Shown: piece after piece, positions 32,260 through 41,527 of the stretch
How positions within the stretch are numbered: position 1 is the stretch's first letter
Layout of the letters: every line of letters starts with the position of its first letter
NCBI GenBank assembly: GCA_013390905.1
Contig: JACATG010000003.1
Location: forward strand, 1-64,000
Direction of reading: 5' to 3'
Source: Marine Group I thaumarchaeote
Lineage (GTDB): Archaea; Thermoproteota; Nitrososphaeria; Nitrososphaerales; Nitrosopumilaceae
DNA length: 64,000 nucleotides
Translations under genes and position numbers: made by a program
The notes under the pieces: generated by a model
Databases searched by the model: none
Told to the model about the DNA's origin: nothing
The model's input: the letters and a program-made list of their open reading frames with translations, nothing else

Positions 32260-32847
32260 ATGATTTTACATTTTATTTTTGTTGTAAAAGAAGAAGATCG
32301 TGAAAAACGACAGTTTGAATATGAATATGTTCAAAAAATGAGCCAGTTTTACAAGGTATGGATAAAAGAAAAATTTGGAAAAGATTATGAAATTAAATGT
32401 GATGAAATGATTACAAAACCTAGAAGTTTTTTTCAGAGACTTGATACACACACTCTTTTACGAGATCATGAACAAAGAGGAAAGGACATTTACCATTTCT
32501 ATCTAACTCATTTTAGACCATTCTGGACTGATTGTGCTGGTTGTGAAGGATATCATGCTGAAAATTTCGGAATGATATTTTGGCAACCCTTTAAAGAATC
32601 AAATGATACTTTATTTCTTGCAGAAAAAAATTGTACTACTGTGTCTCATGAATTACTTCATGAATTATTACGAATTTCTAAACACAAAAAGTTCATTCAA
32701 GATGTTCATGACATTTGGACAAAGCATCTCTTCGAACAATTAGAATTTGAACAATATGGTGAAGATTTTCAAAAAACTGATGATAAGCCTATGTTTCTAA
32801 CAATGGATACTTCAGAACTAAACATAAAAAATAATCTTTCAAATTAA
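32260..32847 (+). CDS. HExxH zincin-like protein
   Basis: Unrecognised family of 195 residues. Residues 130-134 (HELLH) are a zinc-metalloprotease HExxH motif, with CTTVSHELLHELLRISKH forming the active-site helix. Upstream a Cys pair (DCAGCEGYH, residues 91-99) could be a second metal site. No signal peptide: the start MILHFIFVVK is hydrophobic but short. The ATG at 32260 is preferred over an in-frame TTG at 32224 that would overlap the Lrp-type gene. Peptidase activity is inferred from the motif only. Confidence 0.6.
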   Translation: MILHFIFVVKEEDREKRQFEYEYVQKMSQFYKVWIKEKFGKDYEIKCDEMITKPRSFFQRLDTHTLLRDHEQRGKDIYHFYLTHFRPFWTDCAGCEGYHAENFGMIFWQPFKESNDTLFLAEKNCTTVSHELLHELLRISKHKKFIQDVHDIWTKHLFEQLEFEQYGEDFQKTDDKPMFLTMDTSELNIKNNLSN

Positions 32848-33476
32848 CACTTTGTAACAGAATAGATATTGTTTTCAAAATTTGCTATTTTGAAATCCAA
32901 TTTATTTTCAAGATCATTCGTTCTTGATTTACTCAAGTTTTCAAGTTCGACTAACGCATCACCCCTAAAACCTACTGAAGAACCATAAATTGCGTCAGTC
33001 ATCATTGTGCCATGTTCTCCTTTTTTAATATCATCTACCATTTCATAAAATCTTGCAGTTTCTTTTTTGTTTACAGGATTTCCAGTTGCTTTGTTGTATG
33101 CAACTGCAATATACATTCCATTATTTTTTACTGCAACAGGAATTTTATGATTTTTACCTGTAACACCAGGAATTATTTCGTTAACTAGAACTTCACATTT
33201 GTGATACATGCTTGAAACATATGCATAGAACCTATACTGTGCGTATCTTCCTGCATCATCTACTTTACAACCAACAAAAACTTTGTGTAGAAGTTCCAAA
33301 GCCTCATCATTCATGCTTTGCAATCTATCATCAATTCTACCTCTTTCAAGAAGATCTGATTTGCATTCTTTTGCAATCAATACTAAAATGAAATCAGGTA
33401 AATTGTAATTTTTTAGAGCAGCAACAAATGCTCCTGCTTGTGACATACCAAATTTTGGAAACCCTTTATTGACCAT
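32844..33476 (-). CDS. hypothetical protein (210 aa)
   Basis: Unrecognised. An alpha/beta protein with FILVLIAKECKSDLLERGRIDDRLQSM, AGRYAQYRFYAYVSSMYHKCEVLVNEIIPGVTGKNHKIPVAVKNNGMYIAVAYNKATG: the last strands (IPVAVKNNGMYIAVAY) recall the core of restriction-endonuclease-like folds, without clear catalytic residues. Convergent with the zincin-like gene, overlapping its stop by 4 bases. Upstream of its ATG there are 154 bases of AT-rich spacer that also serves aconitase. Confidence 0.65.
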   Translation of the reverse strand: MVNKGFPKFGMSQAGAFVAALKNYNLPDFILVLIAKECKSDLLERGRIDDRLQSMNDEALELLHKVFVGCKVDDAGRYAQYRFYAYVSSMYHKCEVLVNEIIPGVTGKNHKIPVAVKNNGMYIAVAYNKATGNPVNKKETARFYEMVDDIKKGEHGTMMTDAIYGSSVGFRGDALVELENLSKSRTNDLENKLDFKIANFENNIYSVTKC

Positions 33477-33630
33477 ATTTACACCTCAACTTTGAAAATT
33501 TACAACTCCACAATATTCATTAAGACAGATACTTTTCGCTTATAATTGTTAAGAATTTACATGCCTACCAGATTAATTTCCTAATCAATAAATTGTAAAA
33601 ATTAAATTCAGGATAAATTAATTATATAAT

Positions 33631-35898
33631 GTGGAAATTAACACTACTTCTGAACATGTTTTGCGTGTTTATCTAAAATTAAAAGAAAACATTGCAAAAT
33701 ATAGAAACATAGTTGGAAGACCACTTTCACTTACTGAGAAAATTTTATCAGGCCATCTTAATGAAATTGATGACAAAAGTTTTACTGGTGGAAAAGATTA
33801 TGTTTTTCTAAAACCTGATAGAGTTGCATTACAAGATGTTACAGGACAAATGGTAATGCTTCAATTTATGCAGGCTAGACTTGAACAAACATCTTTACCA
33901 ACAACTATACATTGTGATCATCTCATTAGAGCTGAAGTTCAAGGTGATGTTGACATGAAAGTTGCCCTTGATGAAAATAGTGAAGTTTTTAAATTCTTAG
34001 AATCTACTGCTGCAAAATTTGGATGTGGTTTTTGGAAACCTGGTGCTGGAATAATTCATCAAGTAGTTCTTGAAAATTATGCATTTCCTGGTGGTTTGAT
34101 GATTGGTACAGATTCTCATACTCCAAATGCTGGTGGTCTTGGAATGATTGCTATTGGAGTCGGTGGATTAGATGCAGCTGAAACTATGGCAGATATGCCT
34201 TGGGAATTACTCTACCCTAAACTAATTGGAATTAAACTAACTGGAAAATTAAATGGATGGACAGCCCCTAAAGATATCATACTGAAAGTTGCTAAGGAAT
34301 TAACAGTTTCTGGAGGTACTAATTCAATAGTTGAATACTTTGGACCCGGAACAAAATCTATCAGTTGTACTGGTAAAGCCACAATTACCAATATGGGGGC
34401 AGAAATTGGTGCAACCTGTTCAATTTTTCCATATGATGAAAGAATGGAAACTTATCTAAAATACACTAACAGAAGTGATATAGCTGAATTAGCAAATCAA
34501 AATAAAGAATTACTTGTTGCAGATCCTGAAGTTGAAGCAAATCCAGAAAACTTCTTTGATAAAGTAATTGAAATCAATCTATCAACATTAGAACCTCATA
34601 TTGTTGGACCTCACACTCCTGATTTGGCAAGAACAATTTCTAAACTAGCTGATGATGTAAAATCTAATGACTATGTTGATCCAATTTCTGTTGCATTAAT
34701 TGGTAGTTGTACAAATTCATCTTATGAGGATATGTCAAGAGCAGCAAGCTTGGCTGAACAAGCTAAAGCAAAAGGAATCAAAGCTAAAATTCCATTGTTA
34801 GTTACTCCTGGCTCTGAACAAATTCGGGGAACTATTGAAAGAGATGGGCTAATGGATTCTCTTAAAGATATTGGCGCAACTGTTTTGGCAAATGCTTGTG
34901 GTCCTTGTATTGGACAATGGAATAGACCTGAATTAGAAAAAGATCAAAGAAATACTATTGTTACAACATATAACAGAAATTTCCCAGGAAGAAATGATGG
35001 TCGTAGAAATACTCTAAACTTCATTGGCAGTCCTGAAATGATTATTGCTTTAGCTTTAGGAGGAAAACTTTCATTTAATCCATTAAAAGATGAGTTGACT
35101 GCAGCTGATGGAACAAAATTCAAACTTGAACCACCCAAACCCGCACCTGAAGTTCCTGAAGAAGGTTTTATGAGACCTGAGGGAATTTTTGTTTCTCCTC
35201 CTAAAAATTCTGATAATGTTGAGATCATAATTGATTCTAACAGTAAAAGACTACAACGTTTAGAAGCCTTTCCAAAATGGAACGGAAAAGATTTTGAAGA
35301 AATTCCAATAATGGTTAAGACCAAAGGTAAGTGTACTACAGATCACATCTCTCCTGCAGGTGCATGGTTATCACTTAGAGGACATTTGGATAACCTCAGC
35401 GATAATATGCTTCTAGGAGCAGTTAATGCATTTAATGATAAAGTAGGCCAAGGTAAGAATATTCTTAACAATCAACTTGAACCATTTTCAAAAATTGCAA
35501 GACAGTATAAAGAAAAACAAATGAACTGGGTGATAATTGGTGATAATAATTATGGAGAGGGTAGTAGCCGAGAGCATGCTGCTATGACTCCAAGATATTT
35601 AGGATGTGTCGCAGTTATTACCAAAAGTCTAGCTAGAATACATGAAACTAATCTGAAAAAACAAGGAATTTTAGCACTGACATTTGACAATCCTGATGAT
35701 TATGACAAGATTCTTGAAGATGATAAAATTAGTTTAGTAGATTTAAATGATTTAGAACCACACAATCAAGTCAAATGTATTATTTCACATGGTGATGGAC
35801 ATAAAGAAGAAATTTTGTTAAATCATTCATACAACAAATCTCAAATTGAATGGTTCAAAGCTGGTTCTGCACTAAACGTTTTGAGAAATAATCAATAG
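33631..35898 (+). CDS. acn: aconitate hydratase
   Basis: [4Fe-4S] enzyme that interconverts citrate and isocitrate. Cluster ligands are Cys360 (GSCTNSSYEDMSR) and Cys423/Cys426 (NACGPCIGQW). Other hallmarks: IGTDSHTPNAGGLGMIAIGVGGLDAAETMA near 158-188 and the swivel domain GDNNYGEGSSREHAAMTPRYLG near 640. The 755-residue length fits the mitochondrial-type AcnA family. GTG start at 33631. In ammonia-oxidising archaea it acts in the incomplete TCA route that supplies 2-oxoglutarate. Confidence 0.97.
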   Translation: MEINTTSEHVLRVYLKLKENIAKYRNIVGRPLSLTEKILSGHLNEIDDKSFTGGKDYVFLKPDRVALQDVTGQMVMLQFMQARLEQTSLPTTIHCDHLIRAEVQGDVDMKVALDENSEVFKFLESTAAKFGCGFWKPGAGIIHQVVLENYAFPGGLMIGTDSHTPNAGGLGMIAIGVGGLDAAETMADMPWELLYPKLIGIKLTGKLNGWTAPKDIILKVAKELTVSGGTNSIVEYFGPGTKSISCTGKATITNMGAEIGATCSIFPYDERMETYLKYTNRSDIAELANQNKELLVADPEVEANPENFFDKVIEINLSTLEPHIVGPHTPDLARTISKLADDVKSNDYVDPISVALIGSCTNSSYEDMSRAASLAEQAKAKGIKAKIPLLVTPGSEQIRGTIERDGLMDSLKDIGATVLANACGPCIGQWNRPELEKDQRNTIVTTYNRNFPGRNDGRRNTLNFIGSPEMIIALALGGKLSFNPLKDELTAADGTKFKLEPPKPAPEVPEEGFMRPEGIFVSPPKNSDNVEIIIDSNSKRLQRLEAFPKWNGKDFEEIPIMVKTKGKCTTDHISPAGAWLSLRGHLDNLSDNMLLGAVNAFNDKVGQGKNILNNQLEPFSKIARQYKEKQMNWVIIGDNNYGEGSSREHAAMTPRYLGCVAVITKSLARIHETNLKKQGILALTFDNPDDYDKILEDDKISLVDLNDLEPHNQVKCIISHGDGHKEEILLNHSYNKSQIEWFKAGSALNVLRNNQ

Positions 35899-35909
35899 AA
35901 TTTTTAACG

Positions 35910-36062
35910 TGGGGCCGACCGGAATCGAACCGGCGACCTACGGGTCACTACAGCTCCAAACTTACATCATTCGTGAGTCAGTTTAGCTTAGTTTACCTCT
36001 GGAGCCCTTAGCGGTGATCTAATCGTAGACACTGTCGCCCTACCAGGCTAGGCTACGACCCC
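35910..36062 (-). tRNA. tRNA-Trp (CCA) with two apparent introns
   Basis: On the minus strand three exons (36062-36034, 36007-35999, 35945-35910) join to a 74-nt tRNA: acceptor GGGGTCG/CGGCCCC, D-arm GCCT/GGGC, anticodon stem ACGGG/CCCGT with loop CTCCAGA (CCA), T-arm GCCGG/CCGGT, discriminator A. Intron 1 (26 nt, 36033-36008) splits the anticodon stem after its second base. It has a bulge-helix-bulge GGCG/CGCT with bulges AC^A and AA^G. Intron 2 (53 nt, 35998-35946) is at 37/38; its central helix is less perfect. Only removal of both gives a proper stem. Confidence 0.9.
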
Positions 36063-36152
36063 ACGAACAAGAGTGAAATAGACTCGAATTTTAAGTTATT
36101 TTTAACCAAGATTTATTTGCGATTAACATGAATTTGTAATTGTTCAACAATC

Positions 36153-36686
36153 ATGGTAAAACCAATTCATTATGCATTAGGTGCCATTCCAGTTATTGTA
36201 GCACTTTTAATTTCAGTTCCGTTACTTACAAAAAATGAAATTCCAATTTCTGCAGCCAATTCTTTTGATACAATTGAAATTGAATATATCAAACACCAAT
36301 TAAAGAAAATTTCTTATGGTGTTACAGAAAGAGTTGAGGCACAAAAAACTGAAATTCTTTACATTAAAAACAATGGTGATATCAAATATTCTGTAACTGA
36401 ACTAGGAGATCTCCAACCTGATATTCGGTCAAAATTAGATGAAAAAAGACTTCTCAAATTAAAAGCATTGATAAAAGAAACTGGGTTCATAGCCATTCCA
36501 TCTGAATCATTTTCAATTCTAGAAAATGTAACTGAATATCAGAAATTAAGTATAAAAGTTACTCTTAATGAAAAAACTATTCAAATCCATTGGCCTGAAC
36601 AAAATGCTACGGCACAATTTGTTCCTCCAATAATTACTATGGTAGAATCTGAACTAGATTATATTATAGATGAAATTCGTGAATAG
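36153..36686 (+). CDS. membrane-anchored hypothetical protein (177 aa)
   Basis: One N-terminal transmembrane helix (YALGAIPVIVALLISVPLL, about 7-25) and an outer domain of about 150 residues rich in charged alpha/beta elements (FDTIEIEYIKHQLKKISYGVTERVEAQKTEILYIKNNGDIKYS). No known family. It precedes pdxS by 30 bases and may be co-transcribed, but no link to vitamin B6 is evident. Confidence 0.75.
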   Translation: MVKPIHYALGAIPVIVALLISVPLLTKNEIPISAANSFDTIEIEYIKHQLKKISYGVTERVEAQKTEILYIKNNGDIKYSVTELGDLQPDIRSKLDEKRLLKLKALIKETGFIAIPSESFSILENVTEYQKLSIKVTLNEKTIQIHWPEQNATAQFVPPIITMVESELDYIIDEIRE

Positions 36687-36716
36687 ATACAAATAGGCTT
36701 TAGTAAAAATTAGAAT

Positions 36717-37685
36717 ATGCTTCCACTATCTGGTGAACGACATGATGCCAAAGGGATAGTTTCTGAAAAAATAAATTCCATTGATATTTTACGTGGTTCA
36801 TCAGTTCTTAAACGAGGTTTTGCTCACATGTTGAAGAATGGAGTTATCATGGATGTTACAACAGTAGAACAGGCTCAAATTGCTGAAGAAGCTGGAGCAG
36901 TTTCTGTAATGGTTTTAGACAAACTTCCATCTGACGTTAGAAAAGCAGGAGGAGTTGCGCGAACTGCAAGCATTAGAATTATTGAAGACATTATGGATTC
37001 AGTAACAATTCCGGTAATGGCAAAATGTAGAATTGGTCATGTCAATGAAGCACTAGTTCTACAGGAAACTGATGTAGATATGATTGATGAATCTGAAGTT
37101 TTAACTCCTGCTGATGAGCTTCATCATATTTGGAAATGGGATTTTACAACACCAGTTGTAAACGGTGCAAGATCCTTGGCTGAAGCTTTAAGAAGAATTG
37201 AAGAAGGTGCAGCAATGATTAGAACAAAAGGTGAACCTGGAACTGGAAATGTTGCAGAAGCAATTACTCATATTAAAAAAGTTAATGATGAATTAAGAAT
37301 AATTAAGGCAATTTATGATTCTGGCGATAGTCAAGATTTAGTGAGAATGGCAAGAGAATTCAAAGTGTCATATGATATTGTTGAACAAACTGCAAAACTT
37401 GGAAGACTTCCGGTTGTCAATTTTGCAGCAGGAGGAATTGCAACTCCTGCTGATGCGGCATATCTTATGTCTCTTGGTTGTGATGGAATCTTTGTTGGTT
37501 CTGGAATTTTTAATGCAGATGACGCAAAAGAAAGAGCAAGAGCAATAGTTTTGGCTACTACTTTTTGGAATGAATCCGATAAAGTCAAAGAAGCCCAAAA
37601 AATGATTGATGAAAGACAATCTATGTTAGGATTAGATGTGAATACACTAGAATTACGTATGCAAGAACGTGGTGGATCTTCATGA
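36717..37685 (+). CDS. pdxS: pyridoxal 5'-phosphate synthase, synthase subunit PdxS
   Basis: Builds PLP from ribose 5-phosphate, glyceraldehyde 3-phosphate and ammonia. The TIM barrel shows [33 protein letters not shown] near 42-74 (with the first catalytic Lys), [47 protein letters not shown], and [30 protein letters not shown] for phosphate binding. Size 322 residues is a little above the usual 290-300 owing to an N-terminal extension. The pdxT start overlaps its stop by 4 bases. Confidence 0.98.
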   Translation: MLPLSGERHDAKGIVSEKINSIDILRGSSVLKRGFAHMLKNGVIMDVTTVEQAQIAEEAGAVSVMVLDKLPSDVRKAGGVARTASIRIIEDIMDSVTIPVMAKCRIGHVNEALVLQETDVDMIDESEVLTPADELHHIWKWDFTTPVVNGARSLAEALRRIEEGAAMIRTKGEPGTGNVAEAITHIKKVNDELRIIKAIYDSGDSQDLVRMAREFKVSYDIVEQTAKLGRLPVVNFAAGGIATPADAAYLMSLGCDGIFVGSGIFNADDAKERARAIVLATTFWNESDKVKEAQKMIDERQSMLGLDVNTLELRMQERGGSS

Positions 37686-38299
37686 GTCTAAATGTTGGAA
37701 TTTTATCTATACAAGGTGATGTTCAAGAAAACCTTTTGTCCACTAAAGATGCCCTCAATGAATTGGGCATTGATGGAAAAGTAACTGATGTAAAAACACC
37801 TGAAGAAATTTCTCAACTAGATGGTTTGATAATACCTGGCGGTGAAAGTACTACTATTGGACAACTTTCTCTGGTAAATGGTTCCTTGAAGATCTTAAAA
37901 GAAAAAATTGAAAATGGAATGCCTGTACTTGGAATTTGTGCTGGTATGATTATGCTATCAAAGACAGTTAACGATCGTGTTGTTGGAAAAACTGATCAAC
38001 CTCTTTTAGATATTCTTGATATTAAATTAGAAAGAAATTCTTTTGGACGACAACAAAAATCTTTTGAAGCTGATGTATCTATGGCCTCTATTGATATTCC
38101 AAAATTTAATGGAGTCTTTATCAGAGCACCATCAGTTTCAGATGTTGGTTCTGACATAGAAGTTATATCAAAATTTAATGAACGAATAGTTGCAGTCAAA
38201 AAAGGTAATGTAATTGCTACTGCATTTCATCCTGAACTAACTGAAGATATTTCATTACACAAGTATTTTGTTAATCTTGTTAATATTTCAAAAAATTAG
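37682..38299 (+). CDS. pdxT: pyridoxal 5'-phosphate synthase, glutaminase subunit PdxT
   Basis: Class I glutaminase that feeds ammonia to PdxS. Seen: [14 protein letters not shown] at the start, PGGESTTIG (oxyanion region), the nucleophile elbow GICAGMIML with catalytic Cys near residue 86, and the His-Glu pair in AFHPELTED near 180. 205 residues, normal length. ATGA overlap with pdxS ensures coupling of the two subunits. Confidence 0.97.
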   Translation: MSLNVGILSIQGDVQENLLSTKDALNELGIDGKVTDVKTPEEISQLDGLIIPGGESTTIGQLSLVNGSLKILKEKIENGMPVLGICAGMIMLSKTVNDRVVGKTDQPLLDILDIKLERNSFGRQQKSFEADVSMASIDIPKFNGVFIRAPSVSDVGSDIEVISKFNERIVAVKKGNVIATAFHPELTEDISLHKYFVNLVNISKN

Positions 38300-38315
38300 T
38301 TACTAATTTTTTGTC

Positions 38316-40634
38316 TTAGTCTACTAAATTATGCATAGATTTCAAATCTTTTTTGAACGGTTCTAAAATTGTAGGAATTTCTATTTTTATTGAATCTTTT
38401 AATGATAAACTCTGAGATTTTTTCTCATTCCACACCTTGGAATTAAATTCAGTAATTTCTTTTGTAATGTTACTTTGTATTTCAATATTTTCAGGCTTAA
38501 CTTGTTTTTGTTTGTGAATGCTTTCTTTGGAATACAAAATCTTCCAGAGATGTTCAGTGATAAATGGAATAATTGGTGCTAATAATTTTAAAATTGTTGA
38601 TAATGTTTTGTGTAGTGTAAATATTGCCCCATCTCTTTCTTCATCTGAAAAACCAATTCCATAGGCTCTTGCCTTGACCATTTCAATATAGTGCGCTGCA
38701 AATAAATTCCACGTGAATTCTCTAATTGCAATTGCAGGAATGAAAAAATTGTATTCATCATATCCTTTTTTACATTCTTTTACTAAATTATCTAATTCTG
38801 ATAAAACCCATTTGTCGGATGCAGTAAGTGTTCCTGATTCAATTACTGGGAAACTAGACAAGAATCTTGACACATTCCATAACTTACTAAGGAATTTTTT
38901 ATTTGATTCAATTTTTTGTTCATTACATCTAAAATCATATCCATGATTTATCTCACTTGCACTCCAAAATCTAAAAGTGTCTGCACCTAATTTTTCAATG
39001 AGCGGTAAAGGATCAATTGCATTTCCTTTACTTTTACTCATCTTCATTCCTTTTTCATCAAGTCCATATCCCATTATCCATGCTTCTGACCATGGTTTCT
39101 TTCCAGTAAGTTGTTCACATCTTAGAAGTGTATAGTATAACCATGTCCTAACAATATCCTTTGCTTGAGGTCGTATTGAAGCAGGATATACTTTACTGAA
39201 AAATTCTTCATCCTTTTTGAATTTACTTACAAAAAGAGGCGATATACTAGAATCCATCCATGTATCAAAAGTTCGTTCTTCTCCTACAAATTCAGTAGAT
39301 TGACATTTTGGACATTTACTAATTGGGCAATTCTCTTTCCATGGTCTATAGTATTTTCCAGGTTGAGGGACATGTGGTTCTGAGCATTTTTTACAATACC
39401 AAATTGGAATTTCAGTACCATAGAATCTTCTCCTTGAAATTGGCCAATCTATGTTGATTGATTCAAGCCAGTTCATCAAGATTTGTTTGTGCATTGCAGG
39501 ATAAAATGTAATCTCCTGTCCTAGTTTCTTCATTTTTTCAACAGATTCTTTTTGTTTTAAATAATATTCTTCCATTGGAATTATTTCAATGGGAATTTTA
39601 CTGCGCTCAGATATTGGCGTTCTGTGGATAATGTCTTCAATTTTCTCTACAAACCCTTTAGATTCTAAGTCTTCAATGATTTTTGTTCGTGCTTGTTTTG
39701 GTTTTAGTCCTGCATATTCTCCTGCAGCTTCTGTCATCTTTCCATCTAGTCCAATTGCAACAACCTCTTCTAATCCTAATTCTCTGAACAATGCTACGTC
39801 ACTTTGGTCACCATAACTACATATCATTACTGCCCCTGAACCAAATTCTTGTTGAGCAGAATGATGTGTTCTTAATTCAACTTCTGCATTAGTTATTGGA
39901 ACGATTATTTTCTTTCCTATGTATTGTGTATATCTTTCATCTTTTGGATTTACAATTATTGTTTTGCACGCACAAACTAATTCTGGTCTTGTACTTGCTA
40001 TAACTATCTCCTGTTTTGTATCCTTTATTTTGAATTTCATGTAAACTAGTTTAGTTGGTAAATCTTCGTATATGATTTCTGCATCTGCAATAGTCGTTCC
40101 TGATACCCAATCATAGTTGTTAGGTCTGTTTGCTAGATACACTTGATCTTTTTTCCATAATTCAATGAATGTTGATTGTGTAAGTGTTCTATATTCTTCC
40201 GAATCTGTTCTATAGTAATTTGCAAAGTCTCCACTAATTCCCATATTTTTCATAATGAGAATCATTTCAGCTTCTAAATCATCTAGTGCATTTCTGCATA
40301 GATTCAGAAATTCTTCCCTATCTGTCTCCCTCATTCTAATTTTATATTTTTTTTCAGTGTACAACTCAACTGGAAGTCCATTTCTATCAATTCCTATTGG
40401 AAAATAGACATTTTTTCCTGCCATTCTTGCAGTACGTGCAATCATATCAATTTGTGAATAATGCGCTGCTGCTCCAATATGCCATGGTCTTCCTGATGGG
40501 TATGGTGGAGGTGTATCTATGGTAAAGTTGTCTTCTTGTGGTATGAAGTCATAAATTTTTTCTTCTTCCCATTGTTTTAGAATTTTCTTTTCTAACTCTG
40601 GGTTCCATGCTTTTTCTGAAATTTTTGGTTCCAT
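38316..40634 (-). CDS. valS: valyl-tRNA synthetase
   Basis: Class I synthetase of the Ile/Val/Leu group. HIGH motif as PPYPSGRPWHIGAAAHYSQ (about 41-59) and KMSKS as GLDEKGMKMSKSKGNAIDPL. Between them is the CP1 editing domain with a Zn-ribbon-like CKKCSEPH...CPISKCPKCQS, usual in archaeal ValRS. 772 residues, shorter than bacterial ValRS because it lacks a long C-terminal coiled coil. It is followed by no other gene on its strand until well downstream and begins 7 bases after the pterin-synthase-like gene. Confidence 0.96.
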   Translation of the reverse strand: MEPKISEKAWNPELEKKILKQWEEEKIYDFIPQEDNFTIDTPPPYPSGRPWHIGAAAHYSQIDMIARTARMAGKNVYFPIGIDRNGLPVELYTEKKYKIRMRETDREEFLNLCRNALDDLEAEMILIMKNMGISGDFANYYRTDSEEYRTLTQSTFIELWKKDQVYLANRPNNYDWVSGTTIADAEIIYEDLPTKLVYMKFKIKDTKQEIVIASTRPELVCACKTIIVNPKDERYTQYIGKKIIVPITNAEVELRTHHSAQQEFGSGAVMICSYGDQSDVALFRELGLEEVVAIGLDGKMTEAAGEYAGLKPKQARTKIIEDLESKGFVEKIEDIIHRTPISERSKIPIEIIPMEEYYLKQKESVEKMKKLGQEITFYPAMHKQILMNWLESINIDWPISRRRFYGTEIPIWYCKKCSEPHVPQPGKYYRPWKENCPISKCPKCQSTEFVGEERTFDTWMDSSISPLFVSKFKKDEEFFSKVYPASIRPQAKDIVRTWLYYTLLRCEQLTGKKPWSEAWIMGYGLDEKGMKMSKSKGNAIDPLPLIEKLGADTFRFWSASEINHGYDFRCNEQKIESNKKFLSKLWNVSRFLSSFPVIESGTLTASDKWVLSELDNLVKECKKGYDEYNFFIPAIAIREFTWNLFAAHYIEMVKARAYGIGFSDEERDGAIFTLHKTLSTILKLLAPIIPFITEHLWKILYSKESIHKQKQVKPENIEIQSNITKEITEFNSKVWNEKKSQSLSLKDSIKIEIPTILEPFKKDLKSMHNLVD

Positions 40635-40641
40635 TTCCTAA

Positions 40642-41457
40642 CTATCTTGAAATGTTTGAAATAATATGAGATCCTTTATTGTAACCTTCATAGATGTATA
40701 CACCTATTGCTTCTATATTTGATGGCATTTTTGGTGCCAATAGCTGGATAATTTCAGTTGAAAGATTTTCTACTGTAGCTTCTCCTTCTAAAAGATAAGT
40801 AGTGTTTTTTGGAACTTGTAATTTAAACATTCCTTTAGGGCCTTCAAATTGAATTAGATAATGTGAATCATCTTCTTTTTTGAGATATTTTCTGTTTATG
40901 AAAAATTTGTGATCAAATACACTAACAACTTCTTTAATAATTTTTTTTGCTATGCCAAAATCTAAAAGTAAATTATTTTTCATCTGTCCTACTAATTCAA
41001 CCATTACAGAAGATGTGTGTCCGTGTAAAATAGAGCATTTTTCCACTAGCGGAAGTATGTGTGCATAATCAAATGAAAATGATCCATCTTCTAAAAATAT
41101 GGAACCTGTTTGTGGCGTCTTGTCATAATATACTAAATCTTGTAACTCTTTGATTTGTGCAGTATATTTTGGATGTCCAATTGCCATTATTTTGTCTTGA
41201 GGAAAATCTTCTTTGATTTGCTTATATTTTTCAATGTCTTCTTCATTGTCAATTACTTCGATCAACCCTTTCTTTGTTTTAAAATCAATTGTGATCTCAT
41301 TTCCATTCTTTAAGGTAAGTTTGTGATTGTATTGGTATTCCTCTTCAAGAAAACTAAGCATTTGTGCTACTGTTAACTCTGTTCTGGTTCTAAGCAAATT
41401 TCCCTTTTTATCGATATATTTAAAATCTGAATCTAAAATTGTAGGACTTGAAGCCAT
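40642..41457 (-). CDS. PTPS/QueD-family pterin enzyme fused to a nuclease-like N-terminal domain
   Basis: Residues about 125-271 are a 6-pyruvoyltetrahydropterin synthase (PTPS)/QueD domain: zinc ligands His133 (FSFDYAHIL), His145 and His147 (HGH), Cys141 as possible catalytic residue, and VFDHKFFI (Asp182-His183). Residues 1-112 do not belong to that family. They read RTRTELTVAQMLSFLEEEYQY, ITIDFK, GLIEVID, the order of Glu, Asp-Phe and Glu-x-x residues found in VSR/DUF559-type PD-(D/E)xK nuclease folds. The N-terminal function is unknown. A pterin dehydratase gene lies 70 bases upstream. Confidence 0.75.
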   Translation of the reverse strand: MASSPTILDSDFKYIDKKGNLLRTRTELTVAQMLSFLEEEYQYNHKLTLKNGNEITIDFKTKKGLIEVIDNEEDIEKYKQIKEDFPQDKIMAIGHPKYTAQIKELQDLVYYDKTPQTGSIFLEDGSFSFDYAHILPLVEKCSILHGHTSSVMVELVGQMKNNLLLDFGIAKKIIKEVVSVFDHKFFINRKYLKKEDDSHYLIQFEGPKGMFKLQVPKNTTYLLEGEATVENLSTEIIQLLAPKMPSNIEAIGVYIYEGYNKGSHIISNISR

Positions 41458-41527
41458 GTGAAGTCATCTGACTTTAGATATAATATAAATTCTGTAATGA
41501 TTATACCTGAAAATTCATCTTTTACAA

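Noticed and set aside
35946-35998. Alternative tRNA-Trp splicing using the CTCC/GGAG pairing
   Set aside because: The helix is better, but the mature tRNA would keep six extra bases in the anticodon loop and no longer be a 7-base loop, so the 37/38 junction was preferred.
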